Shown here piece after piece: positions 50,859 through 60,154 of a stretch of 64,000 nt of DNA. Under the pieces are notes generated by a model. It had not been told where the DNA came from, searched no databases, and was given only the letters and a program-made list of their open reading frames with translations. Positions within the stretch are counted from its first letter, which is position 1. Each line of letters begins with the position of its first letter. The DNA lies in assembly GCF_018131185.1 (NCBI RefSeq), contig NZ_JAFCJE010000004.1, forward strand, positions 310,001 to 374,000. The letters are read 5' to 3'. The stretch is from Bradyrhizobium diazoefficiens (GTDB lineage Bacteria > Pseudomonadota > Alphaproteobacteria > Rhizobiales > Xanthobacteraceae). The position numbers and the translations under genes were made by a program.

Positions 50859-52088
50859 ATGAAGCAAACTGATTCCTCACTCTGTTGCACGCGCCGCACC
50901 CTGCTCCGATCGACGTTCGGTGCGGCTGCCGTACTCACGCTTCCGACACACGTCCTCGCCGCACCTCCGGGCTTCGACGAATGGCGCGAAGCCTTTCGCT
51001 CACGCGCCCTGGCCAAAGGCATTTCCGCCGCGACCTGGCAGCGCGCGATGGCGCGGGTCGAACCCGACACGAGCGTGTTCAAGCAGATGCGCAGCCAGCC
51101 GGAATTTCACGAGCAGGTCTGGCAGTACATCAACCGCCGCGTCTCCGACTGGCGCATCATCAACGGCAAGATCGCCCTGAAGAACAACGAGGCGCTGCTC
51201 GCGCGCATCGAGCGCGAGTTCGGCGTCGAGCGTGGCACGCTGCTGGCGCTGTGGGGCGTCGAGTCCGCCTATGGCGATCCGCTGGTGCAGCAGAACCACA
51301 TGAGGCCCATATTTCCATCACTGGCCGCACTTGCCTGGAACGAGCCGCGCCGCAAGGCCTATTGGGAGACCGAGCTGATCAACGCGCTGCGCATCGTCGA
51401 CAAGGGCTGGGGCACGCCGGAGCAGATGCAGGGATCCTGGGCCGGCGCGATGGGGCATTCGCAATGGATGCCGGAAGTCTGGCTCAATGTCGGCATCGAC
51501 TATGACGGCGACGGCAAAGTGTCCCCCTTCGGCAAGCCCGACGATGCGCTGGGCTCGACCGCCAAATATCTCGTCAATCGCGGCAAATGGCATCGCGGCG
51601 AGCATTGGGGCTATGAGGTGCGCGCGGCCGGCAACATCAGCGGCAGCCGAACCTATGCGGCATGGCAGGCGGCCGGCGTCACCCGCGCCGACGGCCAGCC
51701 GTTTCCCCAGCCGAACGCCTCCGCGCAGATGTGGACGCCGGTCGCGGGCGGGCCGACCTTCTTGTTGGGACCGAACTTCTACTCGGTGAAGAGCTACAAT
51801 CCCTCGATGAACTATGCGCTGGCGATCTGCCATCTCGGCGACCGCTGCCTCGGCGCGCCGCCTTTCATTCAGCCCTTCCCCGGCTCCGAGCGCGCGCTGA
51901 CGCTCGCCGAGGTGCAGGAAATGCAGACGCGCCTGACGAAGGCCGGCTTCGACACCGGCGGCACCGATGGCCGCGTCGGCAACGACACCATGAAGGCGGT
52001 CAAGGATTTTCAGCAGCGCGCCGGGATCACGCCGGCGGACGGCTATGGCGGGCTGAAGGTGCTGGCCAAGCTGCGACAGGGGTCGTAG
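50859..52088 (+). CDS. Lytic murein transglycosylase (MltB-like) with peptidoglycan-binding domain
   Basis: A 409-residue exported enzyme. The N-terminus has a twin-arginine-like start (TRRTLLRSTFG) before the hydrophobic core. The SLT-type domain holds LLALWGVESAYGDP with the catalytic Glu and MGHSQWMPEVW. A C-terminal peptidoglycan-binding domain (LTKAGFDTGGTDGRVGNDTMKAVKDFQ) follows. It cleaves the glycan strand to 1,6-anhydromuramic ends in the periplasm. The ATG at 50859 is chosen; a GTG two codons upstream is possible. Confidence 0.93.
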   Translation: MKQTDSSLCCTRRTLLRSTFGAAAVLTLPTHVLAAPPGFDEWREAFRSRALAKGISAATWQRAMARVEPDTSVFKQMRSQPEFHEQVWQYINRRVSDWRIINGKIALKNNEALLARIEREFGVERGTLLALWGVESAYGDPLVQQNHMRPIFPSLAALAWNEPRRKAYWETELINALRIVDKGWGTPEQMQGSWAGAMGHSQWMPEVWLNVGIDYDGDGKVSPFGKPDDALGSTAKYLVNRGKWHRGEHWGYEVRAAGNISGSRTYAAWQAAGVTRADGQPFPQPNASAQMWTPVAGGPTFLLGPNFYSVKSYNPSMNYALAICHLGDRCLGAPPFIQPFPGSERALTLAEVQEMQTRLTKAGFDTGGTDGRVGNDTMKAVKDFQQRAGITPADGYGGLKVLAKLRQGS

Positions 52089-52094
52089 GCGACC

Positions 52095-52892
52095 TCAATG
52101 CCGGTACTGCGGCTCCTCCGCATCGAGCTGCCTGCGGATCGCGGCGAGATGCAGCCGTGCGGATTCGCTATCGCCCTCACGCATCTGCCTGTAGGTTTCG
52201 GCCGCAACGGCTGGATCGACCGGCAGCACCTTTCGTCCCGTCGACATCGCCAGCACCTGCACCTCGGCGGCACGTTCGAGATAGTAGAGATCGTCCCAGG
52301 CCTCCGCGATGGTCGGTGCCAGCACCATCACGCCGTGATGCTTCATGAAGATGATGTCGGCATCGCCGACGGCGGATGCGATGCGCGCCCCTTCCTGGTT
52401 GTCCAGCGCGAGGCCGTTGTAGTCGCGGTCGACGGCGGTGCGGCCATAGAACTTCAGCGCGGTCTGGCCGGCCCAGATCAGCGGCTCGCCTTCGGTCATC
52501 GACAGCGCGGTGGCATTGGGCATGTGGGTGTGGAAGGCGACTTTCGCGCGCGGCAGGCGCTTGTGCATCTCGGCATGGATGTAGAAGGCGGTCGCCTCGG
52601 GCACACCCTCGCCGTCGAGCACGTTGCCGTGGAAGTCGCAGATCAGGAGCCTGGACGCGGTCAGCTCGCGAAAGGCGTAGCCGTAGGGGTTGACGAGGAA
52701 CAGATCGTCATGGCCGGGCACGACGGCCGAGAAGTGGTTGCAGATGCCTTCTTCAAAGCCATTGCGCGCCGCCATGCGGAAACAGGCGGCGAGGTCCTCG
52801 CGTGCAGTGCGGATCGCATCGGTCGCGAGATCCGGCCGGTTCGACCGGAATGGCGCTGATGCGGGTGAGGAAGCGTGAAGGCTGTGCGCCAT
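52095..52892 (-). CDS. Class II aldolase/adducin family protein
   Basis: A 265-residue protein with the class II aldolase fold: NGFEEGICNHFSAVVPG, AFHTHMP (metal ligands) and IIFMKHHGVMVLA. Members cleave sugar phosphates or act on other hydroxy acids with a bound metal. The ATG at 52892 begins before the conserved region. It lies upstream of nothing obvious on its strand but next to an SDR gene, about 100 nt upstream on the same strand; together they could form a small catabolic unit. Confidence 0.9.
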   Translation of the reverse strand: MAHSLHASSPASAPFRSNRPDLATDAIRTAREDLAACFRMAARNGFEEGICNHFSAVVPGHDDLFLVNPYGYAFRELTASRLLICDFHGNVLDGEGVPEATAFYIHAEMHKRLPRAKVAFHTHMPNATALSMTEGEPLIWAGQTALKFYGRTAVDRDYNGLALDNQEGARIASAVGDADIIFMKHHGVMVLAPTIAEAWDDLYYLERAAEVQVLAMSTGRKVLPVDPAVAAETYRQMREGDSESARLHLAAIRRQLDAEEPQYRH

Positions 52893-52989
52893 GGCGAAGG
52901 ACACCTCTGTTGGTCGAGAGCTGCCCCTCGTTGTACAGGCGCTGCGCCTGCGCGTCAGCCCCTGCGCGTGCCGCCCTGCCCTGCGCGGC

Positions 52990-53799
52990 TCAGGCCCGCC
53001 GCAGCACGCCGCCCGCGTTCATGCCACCGTCGATGACGAGTTCGCTGCCGGTGAGGTAGCGCGAGGCATCGGAGGCCAGATACAGCACGCCGGAGGCGAT
53101 CTCCGCCGCCTGGCCGGCGCGGCCGAGCGGCGTGACGACCTTCGCCCGCTCCTCCGGATCGATCGGCGCGTTCTGGCCGGCGCCGGTCGCGCCCGTCGGG
53201 ATCTTGCCCCAGATCGGGGTGTCGATGATGCCGGGATGAACCGAGTTGACGCGGATGCCGTCGCCCGCGGCCGCGCACTCCATCGCGATCGACTTGGCGA
53301 ACAGCCGCACGCCGCCCTTGGTCGCCGAATAGGCCGACAACCCGGGCGAACCGCGCAGGCCCGCCAGCGACGACATCATGACGATCGAACCGCCACCATG
53401 CTTGCGCATCAGGGGCAGGCAATGCTTGACCGAGAGAAACACGCCGTCGAGGTTGATCGCGTTCTGCTTGCGCCAGTCGGCAAGCGTCATGTCCACGATC
53501 GAAGGCACGGCAATGCCGATGCCGGCGTTGGAGACCATGATGTCGAGCCGGCCGTAGCGCTTGGCGACTTCGGTGACGATCTCGATCCAGCGCTCCTCGC
53601 TGGTGACGTCCTGCTCAAGGAAGATCGCCTTGCCGCCGGCTTTCGTCACGCGCTTGGCGAGTTCGGGGCCGCGCAACTCATCGATGTCGGTGATGACGAC
53701 GGTCGCGCCCTCGCGCGCGAACAGCTCGACGATGGCTTCGCCGATACCCGAGGCCCCGCCCGTCACCAGCGCGACCTTGCCTTCAACCTGCCCTGCCAT
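52990..53799 (-). CDS. Short-chain dehydrogenase/reductase (classical SDR)
   Basis: A 269-residue classical SDR with TGGASGIG (cofactor), SNAGIG, the catalytic Ser in MMSSLAGLRG, YSATK (Tyr-Lys) and NSVHPGIIDTP. The acidic residue in ITDIDE after the second strand suggests NAD preference. Such enzymes oxidise secondary alcohols; the substrate is unknown. It precedes the class II aldolase gene on the same strand. Confidence 0.92.
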   Translation of the reverse strand: MAGQVEGKVALVTGGASGIGEAIVELFAREGATVVITDIDELRGPELAKRVTKAGGKAIFLEQDVTSEERWIEIVTEVAKRYGRLDIMVSNAGIGIAVPSIVDMTLADWRKQNAINLDGVFLSVKHCLPLMRKHGGGSIVMMSSLAGLRGSPGLSAYSATKGGVRLFAKSIAMECAAAGDGIRVNSVHPGIIDTPIWGKIPTGATGAGQNAPIDPEERAKVVTPLGRAGQAAEIASGVLYLASDASRYLTGSELVIDGGMNAGGVLRRA

Positions 53800-53833
53800 T
53801 TTTCACTCCCTTTTTTGTTGTTTGAAGCAGCGG

Positions 53834-55675
53834 CTATCTAATCACGGATGGCCCCTGGTCCGGTAGCGCGACGTCGATGACGCGGAATTGCACGCGCTCG
53901 GTGCCCTGATAGCGATCGACCGCGAGCGAGCCCGCGACATGCAGTTGCTGGCCGCGATTGGCGAGCAGCGCGTTGCCGAGCTTCTGGCCGACCGAGCGGA
54001 ACGCAATGCCGTTGACGATGGCGCCGTCGCCCGACTTGAAACGCAGACGCAGATGCGCCTGCCCGACTTCGTCGGCAAAGACCAGCTGGTGCGCCGGCAG
54101 CGCCAGCACGGCTTCCGGATTGCCGCTCCCGAAAGGACCGGCGCGGTTCAGCGTCGCCGCAAGCTCGGTCGTCACCGCGCGTGCGGAGACCGCGCCGTCG
54201 ATATAGAGCTCGTTGACGTGGCGGGCCTCGGCGACGTCCTGCGCCAGCGCGTTCTCGAGATAAGCGCGGAATTCGGCGAGCTTTTCTTTCCGCAGCGTCA
54301 CGCCGGCGGCCATCGCGTGGCCGCCGCCCTTGAGCAGAATCCCGTCGGCCACCGCCTGCCGCACCGCCTTGCCGAGATCGACGCCGGCGATCGAGCGCCC
54401 CGAGCCGGTGCCGATGCCACCAGGCTCGAGAGCAATGGCGAAAGCCGGTCGCGAGAACTTCTCCTTGAGCCGGGAGGCCACGAGGCCGACGACGCCGGGA
54501 TGCCAGCCTTCGGACGCCGTGACGATGACGCCGAGCTTGTCCTCGAGCCCGATCGAGGCCAGCGCCTCGGCTTCGGCCTGGGCTTCGGCGGCCTGCTCGA
54601 TGACGCGGCGCTCGCCGTTGAGACGGTCGAGTTCGGCCGCGATCCGCGCGGCCTCGACGCTATCGCCCTCCAACAGCAGCCGCACGCCGAGATCGGCGCG
54701 GCCGATGCGGCCGCCGGCATTGATGCGCGGCCCCAGCATGAAGCCGAGATGCCAGGCCTCCGGCGGGCCGTTGAGCCGTGCCACGTCCATCAGCGCGGTA
54801 TGGCCGACATGGTCGCGACGCCGCATCGCGATCAGCCCCTTGGCAACGAAGGCGCGGTTGAGGCCAACCAGCGGGGCAACATCAGCAACGGTGCCGAGCG
54901 CGACGTGATGCAGCATGCCGAGCAGATCGGGCTCGGGCATCTCGGCGCTCCAGAACCCGCGCTGGCGCAACTCGCGATTGACCGCCACCAGCGTAACCAG
55001 CACGAGGCCGACGGCGGCGAGATGGCCAAGGCCGGAGAGATCGTCGAGCCGGTTCGGATTGACCAGCGCATCGACCTCCGGCAGCTCCGTGCCGGCCTGG
55101 TGGTGGTCGATCACGACCACGGACATGCCGAGCCGTTTCGCTTCAGCCAGCGGCTCGATGCTGGTGGTGCCGCAATCGACGGTGACGAGCAGCGTCGCAC
55201 CCTTGGCCGCGAGGCCGCGCACCGCGTCGACGTTGGGGCCATAGCCCTCGAAGATGCGGTCGGGAATGTGGATCAGCGGATCGAGTCCGCAATGGCGCAG
55301 GTGCCAGGCCAGCAACGCCACAGAGGTCGCGCCGTCGACGTCGTAGTCGCCGAAGATCGCGACCTTCTCCCCCCTTGTCGCGGCATCCGCGATCCGTTTG
55401 GCCGCCGCTTCCATCTCCGTGACCGTGAACGGGTCCGGCAGAAGCTTGCGGATGGTCGGATCGAGGAAGTCGGCAACAGCGTCGATATCGACGCCGCGGC
55501 CCGCCAGCACGCGCGCCAGCAGCTCCGGGAGCTGGTGCCGTTGCACGATGGCAAGCGCCTTGGCCGCCCCGCGCGCATCGAGCCGGTCGAGCCAGAGCTT
55601 GTCGGTGAGCGAGCGCGCGACACCTAGGAACGCTCGGGGCGCTTCGACGGGCAAGGCGGTGGCGGGCGGCGTCAT
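53834..55675 (-). CDS. recJ: Single-stranded-DNA-specific exonuclease RecJ
   Basis: A 613-residue 5'-3' exonuclease acting in recombination and repair. The DHH-domain motifs are complete: IFGDYDVDGATSVALL, LLVTVDCGTTS, VVIDHHQAG, NPNR and GGRIGRADLGVRLLLEGD, followed by the DHHA1 GKGGGHAMAAG-type segment (KGGGHAMAAG) and the OB-like C-terminal domain. The length is typical. It is a single gene. Confidence 0.96.
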   Translation of the reverse strand: MTPPATALPVEAPRAFLGVARSLTDKLWLDRLDARGAAKALAIVQRHQLPELLARVLAGRGVDIDAVADFLDPTIRKLLPDPFTVTEMEAAAKRIADAATRGEKVAIFGDYDVDGATSVALLAWHLRHCGLDPLIHIPDRIFEGYGPNVDAVRGLAAKGATLLVTVDCGTTSIEPLAEAKRLGMSVVVIDHHQAGTELPEVDALVNPNRLDDLSGLGHLAAVGLVLVTLVAVNRELRQRGFWSAEMPEPDLLGMLHHVALGTVADVAPLVGLNRAFVAKGLIAMRRRDHVGHTALMDVARLNGPPEAWHLGFMLGPRINAGGRIGRADLGVRLLLEGDSVEAARIAAELDRLNGERRVIEQAAEAQAEAEALASIGLEDKLGVIVTASEGWHPGVVGLVASRLKEKFSRPAFAIALEPGGIGTGSGRSIAGVDLGKAVRQAVADGILLKGGGHAMAAGVTLRKEKLAEFRAYLENALAQDVAEARHVNELYIDGAVSARAVTTELAATLNRAGPFGSGNPEAVLALPAHQLVFADEVGQAHLRLRFKSGDGAIVNGIAFRSVGQKLGNALLANRGQQLHVAGSLAVDRYQGTERVQFRVIDVALPDQGPSVIR

Positions 55676-55958
55676 GATTCGAGAGCGATCTTTGGGAACT
55701 CGGGACCCCGGACGAACACGCAGGGCGTCCGGTCACTGGCCGATTGGCCGGGAATCCGCCGAGCTTTGCAACGGCGGCGGTCCACAAAGCGGTGGATGGC
55801 TGCCCGGCAGGGCTCAGTGACTATCATTTGGGCACCCGGCCGAATAGCAAATTAAGCAGGCGTTAGGCGGAATCTTCGAAAAAGACTCGTATTCGATCTG
55901 TAATTTGTCAGTTCCGGGTTCGTTGCAGATCAGACCTCATTGCCAAGGGAAGTCCCCG

Positions 55959-57035
55959 ATGTCTGCTGCGCTGGGTCTGAAAGCCAAGCCGATCGCCACA
56001 GAACCCGCCGACGATGATTCCGACATCTCCGCGCTGATCAACCGCCTGACCGCGGAGGTCAACCAGATCGCGGTCGACAAGACCAAGTCGATCCAGCAGA
56101 TCACCAACCAGATGAAGATGCTGGCGCTGAACGCGCTGATCGAGAGCTCGCGCGCCGGCGCGCAAGGCGCCGGCTTTGCGGTGGTGGCCCAGGAGGTGCG
56201 CGGCGTCGGACAGCAGGTCGAGACCATCGCACGCGAGCTCGAAAGCCAGCTGACGAAGCGCACCGGCGATCTCGTCTCCTCGATCGAGCGCATGAGCCAG
56301 CGTTCGCGCGGCGAGCGCATGATGGACCTGTCGCTGAACGCGATCGAGCTGATCGACCGCAACCTCTATGAACGCACCTGCGACGTGCGCTGGTGGGCGA
56401 CCGATTCCGCCGTGGTCGATTGCGCGGCCTCCCCCAGTGCGGCGGCCGTCTCGCACGCCTCGCAGCGCCTCGGCGTGATCCTCGGAGCCTACACCGTCTA
56501 TCTCGACCTCTGGCTCTGCGACCTCGACGGCAACGTCATCGCCAACGGCCGTGCCGACCGCTTTCGCGTCGTCGGTCAGAACATCGCCCACACAAAATGG
56601 TTTCGCGACGCGCACAGCCTGCGCTCCGGTGACGACTACGTCGCCGGCGACGTCGAGAACCAGCCGCTGCTCGGCAACGCGCAGGTCGCGACCTATTGCG
56701 CCAGCGTCCGCGCCGGCGGCCAGGCCAACGGCGCCCCGATCGGCGTGCTCGCCATCCATTTCGACTGGGAGCCGCAGGCCCGTGCCATCGTGCAGGGCGT
56801 GCGCATCGGCGACAGCGACAGGGCCCGCGTGCTGCTGGTCGATTCCAACCTGCGCGTCATCGCAGCGTCCGACGGCCAGGGCATCCTCAGCGAACGCCTC
56901 TCGATCTCGCTGAACGGCCAGCGCTCCGGCTTCTATCACGACCGCAACGGCTCGCTGGTCGCCTTTCATGCAACGCCGGGTTACGAGACCTATCGGGGCC
57001 TCGGCTGGTACGGGGTGATCATCTGCGGTGCCTGA
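55959..57035 (+). CDS. Soluble chemoreceptor-like protein: truncated MCP signalling tip followed by a Cache-type domain
   Basis: A 358-residue protein without a membrane segment. Residues about 22-100 match the tip of the methyl-accepting chemotaxis signalling hairpin (ITNQMKMLALNALIESSRAGAQGAGFAVVAQEVRGV in part). The rest resembles a Cache/PAS-like sensor domain (CDLDGNVIANGRADRFRVVGQ, LLVDSNLRVIAASDGQGIL, YHDRNGSLVAFHATPG). Normal receptors have the sensor first and a far longer signalling domain. AAGGGA upstream supports the ATG at 55959. It may bind CheW/CheA or a partner receptor. Confidence 0.85.
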   Translation: MSAALGLKAKPIATEPADDDSDISALINRLTAEVNQIAVDKTKSIQQITNQMKMLALNALIESSRAGAQGAGFAVVAQEVRGVGQQVETIARELESQLTKRTGDLVSSIERMSQRSRGERMMDLSLNAIELIDRNLYERTCDVRWWATDSAVVDCAASPSAAAVSHASQRLGVILGAYTVYLDLWLCDLDGNVIANGRADRFRVVGQNIAHTKWFRDAHSLRSGDDYVAGDVENQPLLGNAQVATYCASVRAGGQANGAPIGVLAIHFDWEPQARAIVQGVRIGDSDRARVLLVDSNLRVIAASDGQGILSERLSISLNGQRSGFYHDRNGSLVAFHATPGYETYRGLGWYGVIICGA

Positions 57036-57393
57036 GGCGCCTCGCAAGATCGGACGGGTAGCCCGCTCTCAACAAGATTCGCGAAAACAACCCCATGCAC
57101 AGTAGCCAAGGGGTTGTCTTCCCTGGTTGTTTTTGCACGCGCCAAAATTCTTGGACACGTCGGGCAAAACAGGAGCAACCTGCCAAGGGCGCCATCGCGG
57201 CACATTTGTTCTTGCAACGACCGTCTCGATAAAAATGCCTTCGGGCGCGGCGATCTAGCACACACTCTCCACAACGGCAGCCCGACACATCCTTGCTCTC
57301 GCTCTTGTGTTGGGGAACAATGCCCGGCAATGAAAGAGCCCTACCGTGGGCTCTCGAGCTTTTTCTTGCGGGGCAACGAGCTTGAGCGAACAA
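57036..57393. other. Intergenic region holding the third dispersed repeat
   Basis: About 360 bases with no recognised gene. It carries the dispersed repeat (57082-57110), which here is followed by GGGGTTGT, making a short inverted repeat with ACAACCCC inside the element. Upstream elements for the next operon are presumably present but were not placed. Confidence 0.5.
57082..57110 (+). repeat. Dispersed repeat, copy 3
   Basis: Same orientation as the copy at 11712-11745 and opposite to 34771-34798; shares the core CAACCCCATGCACAGTAGCC and the preceding AAAA with both. Confidence 0.75.
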
Positions 57394-57819
57394 ATGCATC
57401 CGGCAGCGCCCCATCACCTGCCGTTCTTCGTGCCTGGACCTGACGGCTCGGACGCCCTGATGGTCGTCATGGCCATTTTCCTCATTGCCGTCGTGTTGTG
57501 GGTGGGTACGCTCTATTGGAAGCTGCACAGCCTTCCGGAGCGGATGGCGCACAAATCGCAGAAGCTGCAATTCGAGCTTGTCGCCGTGCTCGGACTCATC
57601 TCGCTGTTCACACACATGCACATCTTCTGGATCGCAGGTCTCCTTCTCGCGATGATCGATCTGCCGGACTTCTCCACGCCGCTGCGCACCATCGCCGGCT
57701 CGGTGGAGCGGATCGCCGATGCAGCGCCGCAGACCCGGCAGCCGGCAACCGAAGCCGAGCTGTCCGGCAATTCCGGCACCAAGAATGCGCCGCACGAGGG
57801 AGTTCAAGGTCATGCTTGA
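57394..57819 (+). CDS. Membrane protein partner of the HlyD-family protein (141 aa)
   Basis: A 141-residue protein with two membrane helices (about residues 25-45 and 65-88) around the segment LPERMAHKSQKLQFELVAVL, then a polar tail. I recall homologues of this protein repeatedly encoded just upstream of EmrA/HlyD-type membrane fusion proteins in Bradyrhizobium. It overlaps the next gene by 8 nt, implying coupling. Start is ATG 57394 or a TTG four codons earlier. Confidence 0.75.
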   Translation: MHPAAPHHLPFFVPGPDGSDALMVVMAIFLIAVVLWVGTLYWKLHSLPERMAHKSQKLQFELVAVLGLISLFTHMHIFWIAGLLLAMIDLPDFSTPLRTIAGSVERIADAAPQTRQPATEAELSGNSGTKNAPHEGVQGHA

Positions 57820-59044
57820 ACTCCTGCTCTGCTCGCTCGTGACGATCCTCCCGGACTACCTCTATCGGCGCTATCGGCAGGGTAAGCGGTTCGGCAAGGA
57901 GATAACGCTCTTCTCGGTCTGGTACGAGCTGAGGTGGGGCATCACCAGTTGCCTGATGCTGACCATCGCGCTGATCACCATGATCTTCTACTATCATCCT
58001 TCGACCAGTTCGGCGACGCTCTACTTCCGCACCGTGCCGATCCTGCCCGAAGTCGCCGGCCGCGTCGCCGAGGTCAACGTCGATTACAGCGCGCCCGTCA
58101 AGAAAGGCGACGTGCTCTTCCGGCTGGACAGCGCCAAGCAGCAGGCGGCACTCGAGACGGCAAAACGAAAGGTCGCCGAGGTCGATGCCTCACTGATCAG
58201 CGCGCGGGCCGATGTGGTCAAGGCGGACGCCCAAATCGGAGAAGCGAAGGCGGCCTGGCAGCAAGCGAGGGACGAGCTCGACACCAAGAGCGAATTGCAG
58301 CGGCGTAATCCCGGAATCGTGCCGCAGCGCGACATCGAAAAACTCCAGGTCATCGTCGATCAGCGGCAGGCGGGCGTCGATGCCGCCAGTGCCGCCAGGG
58401 AGGCTTCGACCCTGCGAATCTCGACGCTTCTGCCCGCCGAGAAGGCGAGTGCCGAGGCGGCCATGGCAGAGGCGCAAGTGGACCTCGACAAGACCTCAAT
58501 TCGAGCCGGCATCGATGGACGCGTGGAGCAATTCCTTCTGCGTACCGGCGATGTCGTCAATCAGATGATGAGGCCGGCTGGCGTCTTGATTCCGGATGGC
58601 GCTGGCCGGCGCTCATTGCAGGCTGGCTTCGGCCAGATCGAAGCCCAGGTCATACGACCTGGCATGCTTGCGGAGGCGACTTGCATCTCGAAGCCCTGGG
58701 TCATCATTCCGCTCGTGGTCACTGGCGTGCAGGACTACATCGCCGCCGGACAATTCCGCTCGGGCGAACAGCTCATTGATCCGCAAAATCTGCGGCAGCC
58801 GGGCACGATCCTGGCATTTCTGGAGCCGCTCTATAAGGGCGGGCTCGAGGGCGTCACGCCAGGATCGGCCTGCATGGTCAACGCCTATACGAGCAACCAT
58901 GATGCGATTGCGGACCCCAAGACCGGCGCACTCAAGGGATTTGCCCTGCATGTGGTCGATGCGACGGGGCTCGTGCATGCCCTTCTGTTGCGCATTCAAG
59001 CCCTGCTGCTGCCGGTCAAGACACTGGTGCTGAGCGGCCACTGA
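57812..59044 (+). CDS. HlyD/EmrA-family membrane fusion protein
   Basis: A 410-residue periplasmic adaptor of an efflux or secretion system. One membrane helix near residues 45-65 follows a cytoplasmic N-terminus. The lipoyl-like half-motifs (RVAEVNVDYSAPVKKGDVLFRLD and TSIRAGIDGRVEQFLLRTGDVV) flank a long coiled coil (about 95-225). No outer-membrane channel or inner-membrane pump is adjacent apart from the small two-helix protein upstream, so the partner pump is unidentified. The ATG at 57812 has GAGGGAG upstream. Confidence 0.88.
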   Translation: MLELLLCSLVTILPDYLYRRYRQGKRFGKEITLFSVWYELRWGITSCLMLTIALITMIFYYHPSTSSATLYFRTVPILPEVAGRVAEVNVDYSAPVKKGDVLFRLDSAKQQAALETAKRKVAEVDASLISARADVVKADAQIGEAKAAWQQARDELDTKSELQRRNPGIVPQRDIEKLQVIVDQRQAGVDAASAAREASTLRISTLLPAEKASAEAAMAEAQVDLDKTSIRAGIDGRVEQFLLRTGDVVNQMMRPAGVLIPDGAGRRSLQAGFGQIEAQVIRPGMLAEATCISKPWVIIPLVVTGVQDYIAAGQFRSGEQLIDPQNLRQPGTILAFLEPLYKGGLEGVTPGSACMVNAYTSNHDAIADPKTGALKGFALHVVDATGLVHALLLRIQALLLPVKTLVLSGH

Positions 59045-59143
59045 TCCCGGAGATTCAGAATAGGCTCAGGATCGTGACGGGCCTATGCGCTCGCAACATG
59101 GCTCGCGAGCCACTAGAGTCGTCGGGCGAAAGTCACCGTCGGT

Positions 59144-60154
59144 TCACCGAGGACGTTTTCCAGCAGCCGCCATCTCCGCCGCGAGCAGCACCGCCGCACG
59201 GCTCGCGCCGATCGATGCGACGCCCTGCCCCGCGATGTCGTAGGCGGTGCCGTGCGCGGGCGTGCAGATCGGGAATGGAAAGCCGCCGAGCAAGGTCACG
59301 CCGCGATCGAAGCCCATCAGCTTCATCGCGATCTGGCCCTGGTCGTGATACATCGTCAGTACCGCATCGAAGGCGCCGGCCTTGGCCCGCAGGAACACGG
59401 TGTCGGCGGGAAACGGTCCCTCTGCGGCGATGCCCTCGCGCTGGCCTGCCGCCACACCGGGCGCAATGATGTCGATTTCCTCGCGGCCGAAATTTCCGCC
59501 GTCGCCGGCATGCGGATTGAGCCCCGCAACCGCGATGCGGGGGCGCGCGAAGCCGGCATTGCGCATGCAGGCATCGGTCAGCGTCAGCGCACGGTGGATG
59601 CGTTCGCTGGACAGCTTCGCGGCGACGTCCCTGAGCGGGATGTGAGAGGTGACACGTGCGTTCCAGAGCCGGTCCAGCACGTTGAACTCGCTCGCGGCGG
59701 TCTTGAGGCCGACCACCTCGGCCGAAAACGCGATCTCGTCGTCATATTCGGCGCGGGCGAGCCGCATCGCCTGCTTGTTGAAGGGCGTAAAGCAGACCGC
59801 ATCGACGCGGCCGTCGCGGCCGAGCTCGAGCGCACGCCGATAGTTCGCCAGTGCGAACCTGCCACCGGCAAGCGTCGCGGTTCTTGGCTCGACCTCTCTG
59901 GGATCAAGGTGACGGAGATCGAGAAACAGCGCATCGCCCTGAGCTGCGCGCGGGTCGGCTCCTTGCTCCACCATCGTCAAGTCCGCCTTGACGCCGGCGA
60001 CACGTGCACCCTCGTCGAAGATGCGGCGGTCACCGATGACGACGAGCCGGCAGCTCGCGCGGATGTCGTCCCGCACCACCAGCTTCGCCGTCAGCTCCGG
60101 ACTGATGCCGGCGGGATCTCCCATTGCCAATGCGATGAGCGGCTTTGCGGTCAT
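59144..60154 (-). CDS. pdxA: PdxA-family NAD-dependent dehydrogenase
   Basis: A 336-residue enzyme of the 4-hydroxythreonine-4-phosphate dehydrogenase family: MGDPAGISPELTAKL, TSHIPLRDV with a metal-binding His, GLNPHAGDGGNFG, TMYHDQGQI and AHGTAYDIAG. In vitamin B6 synthesis PdxA oxidises 4-phosphohydroxythreonine, but its start overlaps the tctA stop by 4 nt in a transporter operon, so a catabolic relative (such as D-threonate/erythronate 4-phosphate or TphB-type dehydrogenases) is more likely. The family is certain, the substrate is not. Confidence 0.88.
   Translation of the reverse strand: MTAKPLIALAMGDPAGISPELTAKLVVRDDIRASCRLVVIGDRRIFDEGARVAGVKADLTMVEQGADPRAAQGDALFLDLRHLDPREVEPRTATLAGGRFALANYRRALELGRDGRVDAVCFTPFNKQAMRLARAEYDDEIAFSAEVVGLKTAASEFNVLDRLWNARVTSHIPLRDVAAKLSSERIHRALTLTDACMRNAGFARPRIAVAGLNPHAGDGGNFGREEIDIIAPGVAAGQREGIAAEGPFPADTVFLRAKAGAFDAVLTMYHDQGQIAMKLMGFDRGVTLLGGFPFPICTPAHGTAYDIAGQGVASIGASRAAVLLAAEMAAAGKRPR

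Noticed and set aside
53888..55627. A 579-codon plus-strand open frame opposite recJ
   Set aside because: The minus strand encodes a complete RecJ with all motifs; the opposite frame is Arg/His/Ala-rich noise from high GC3.
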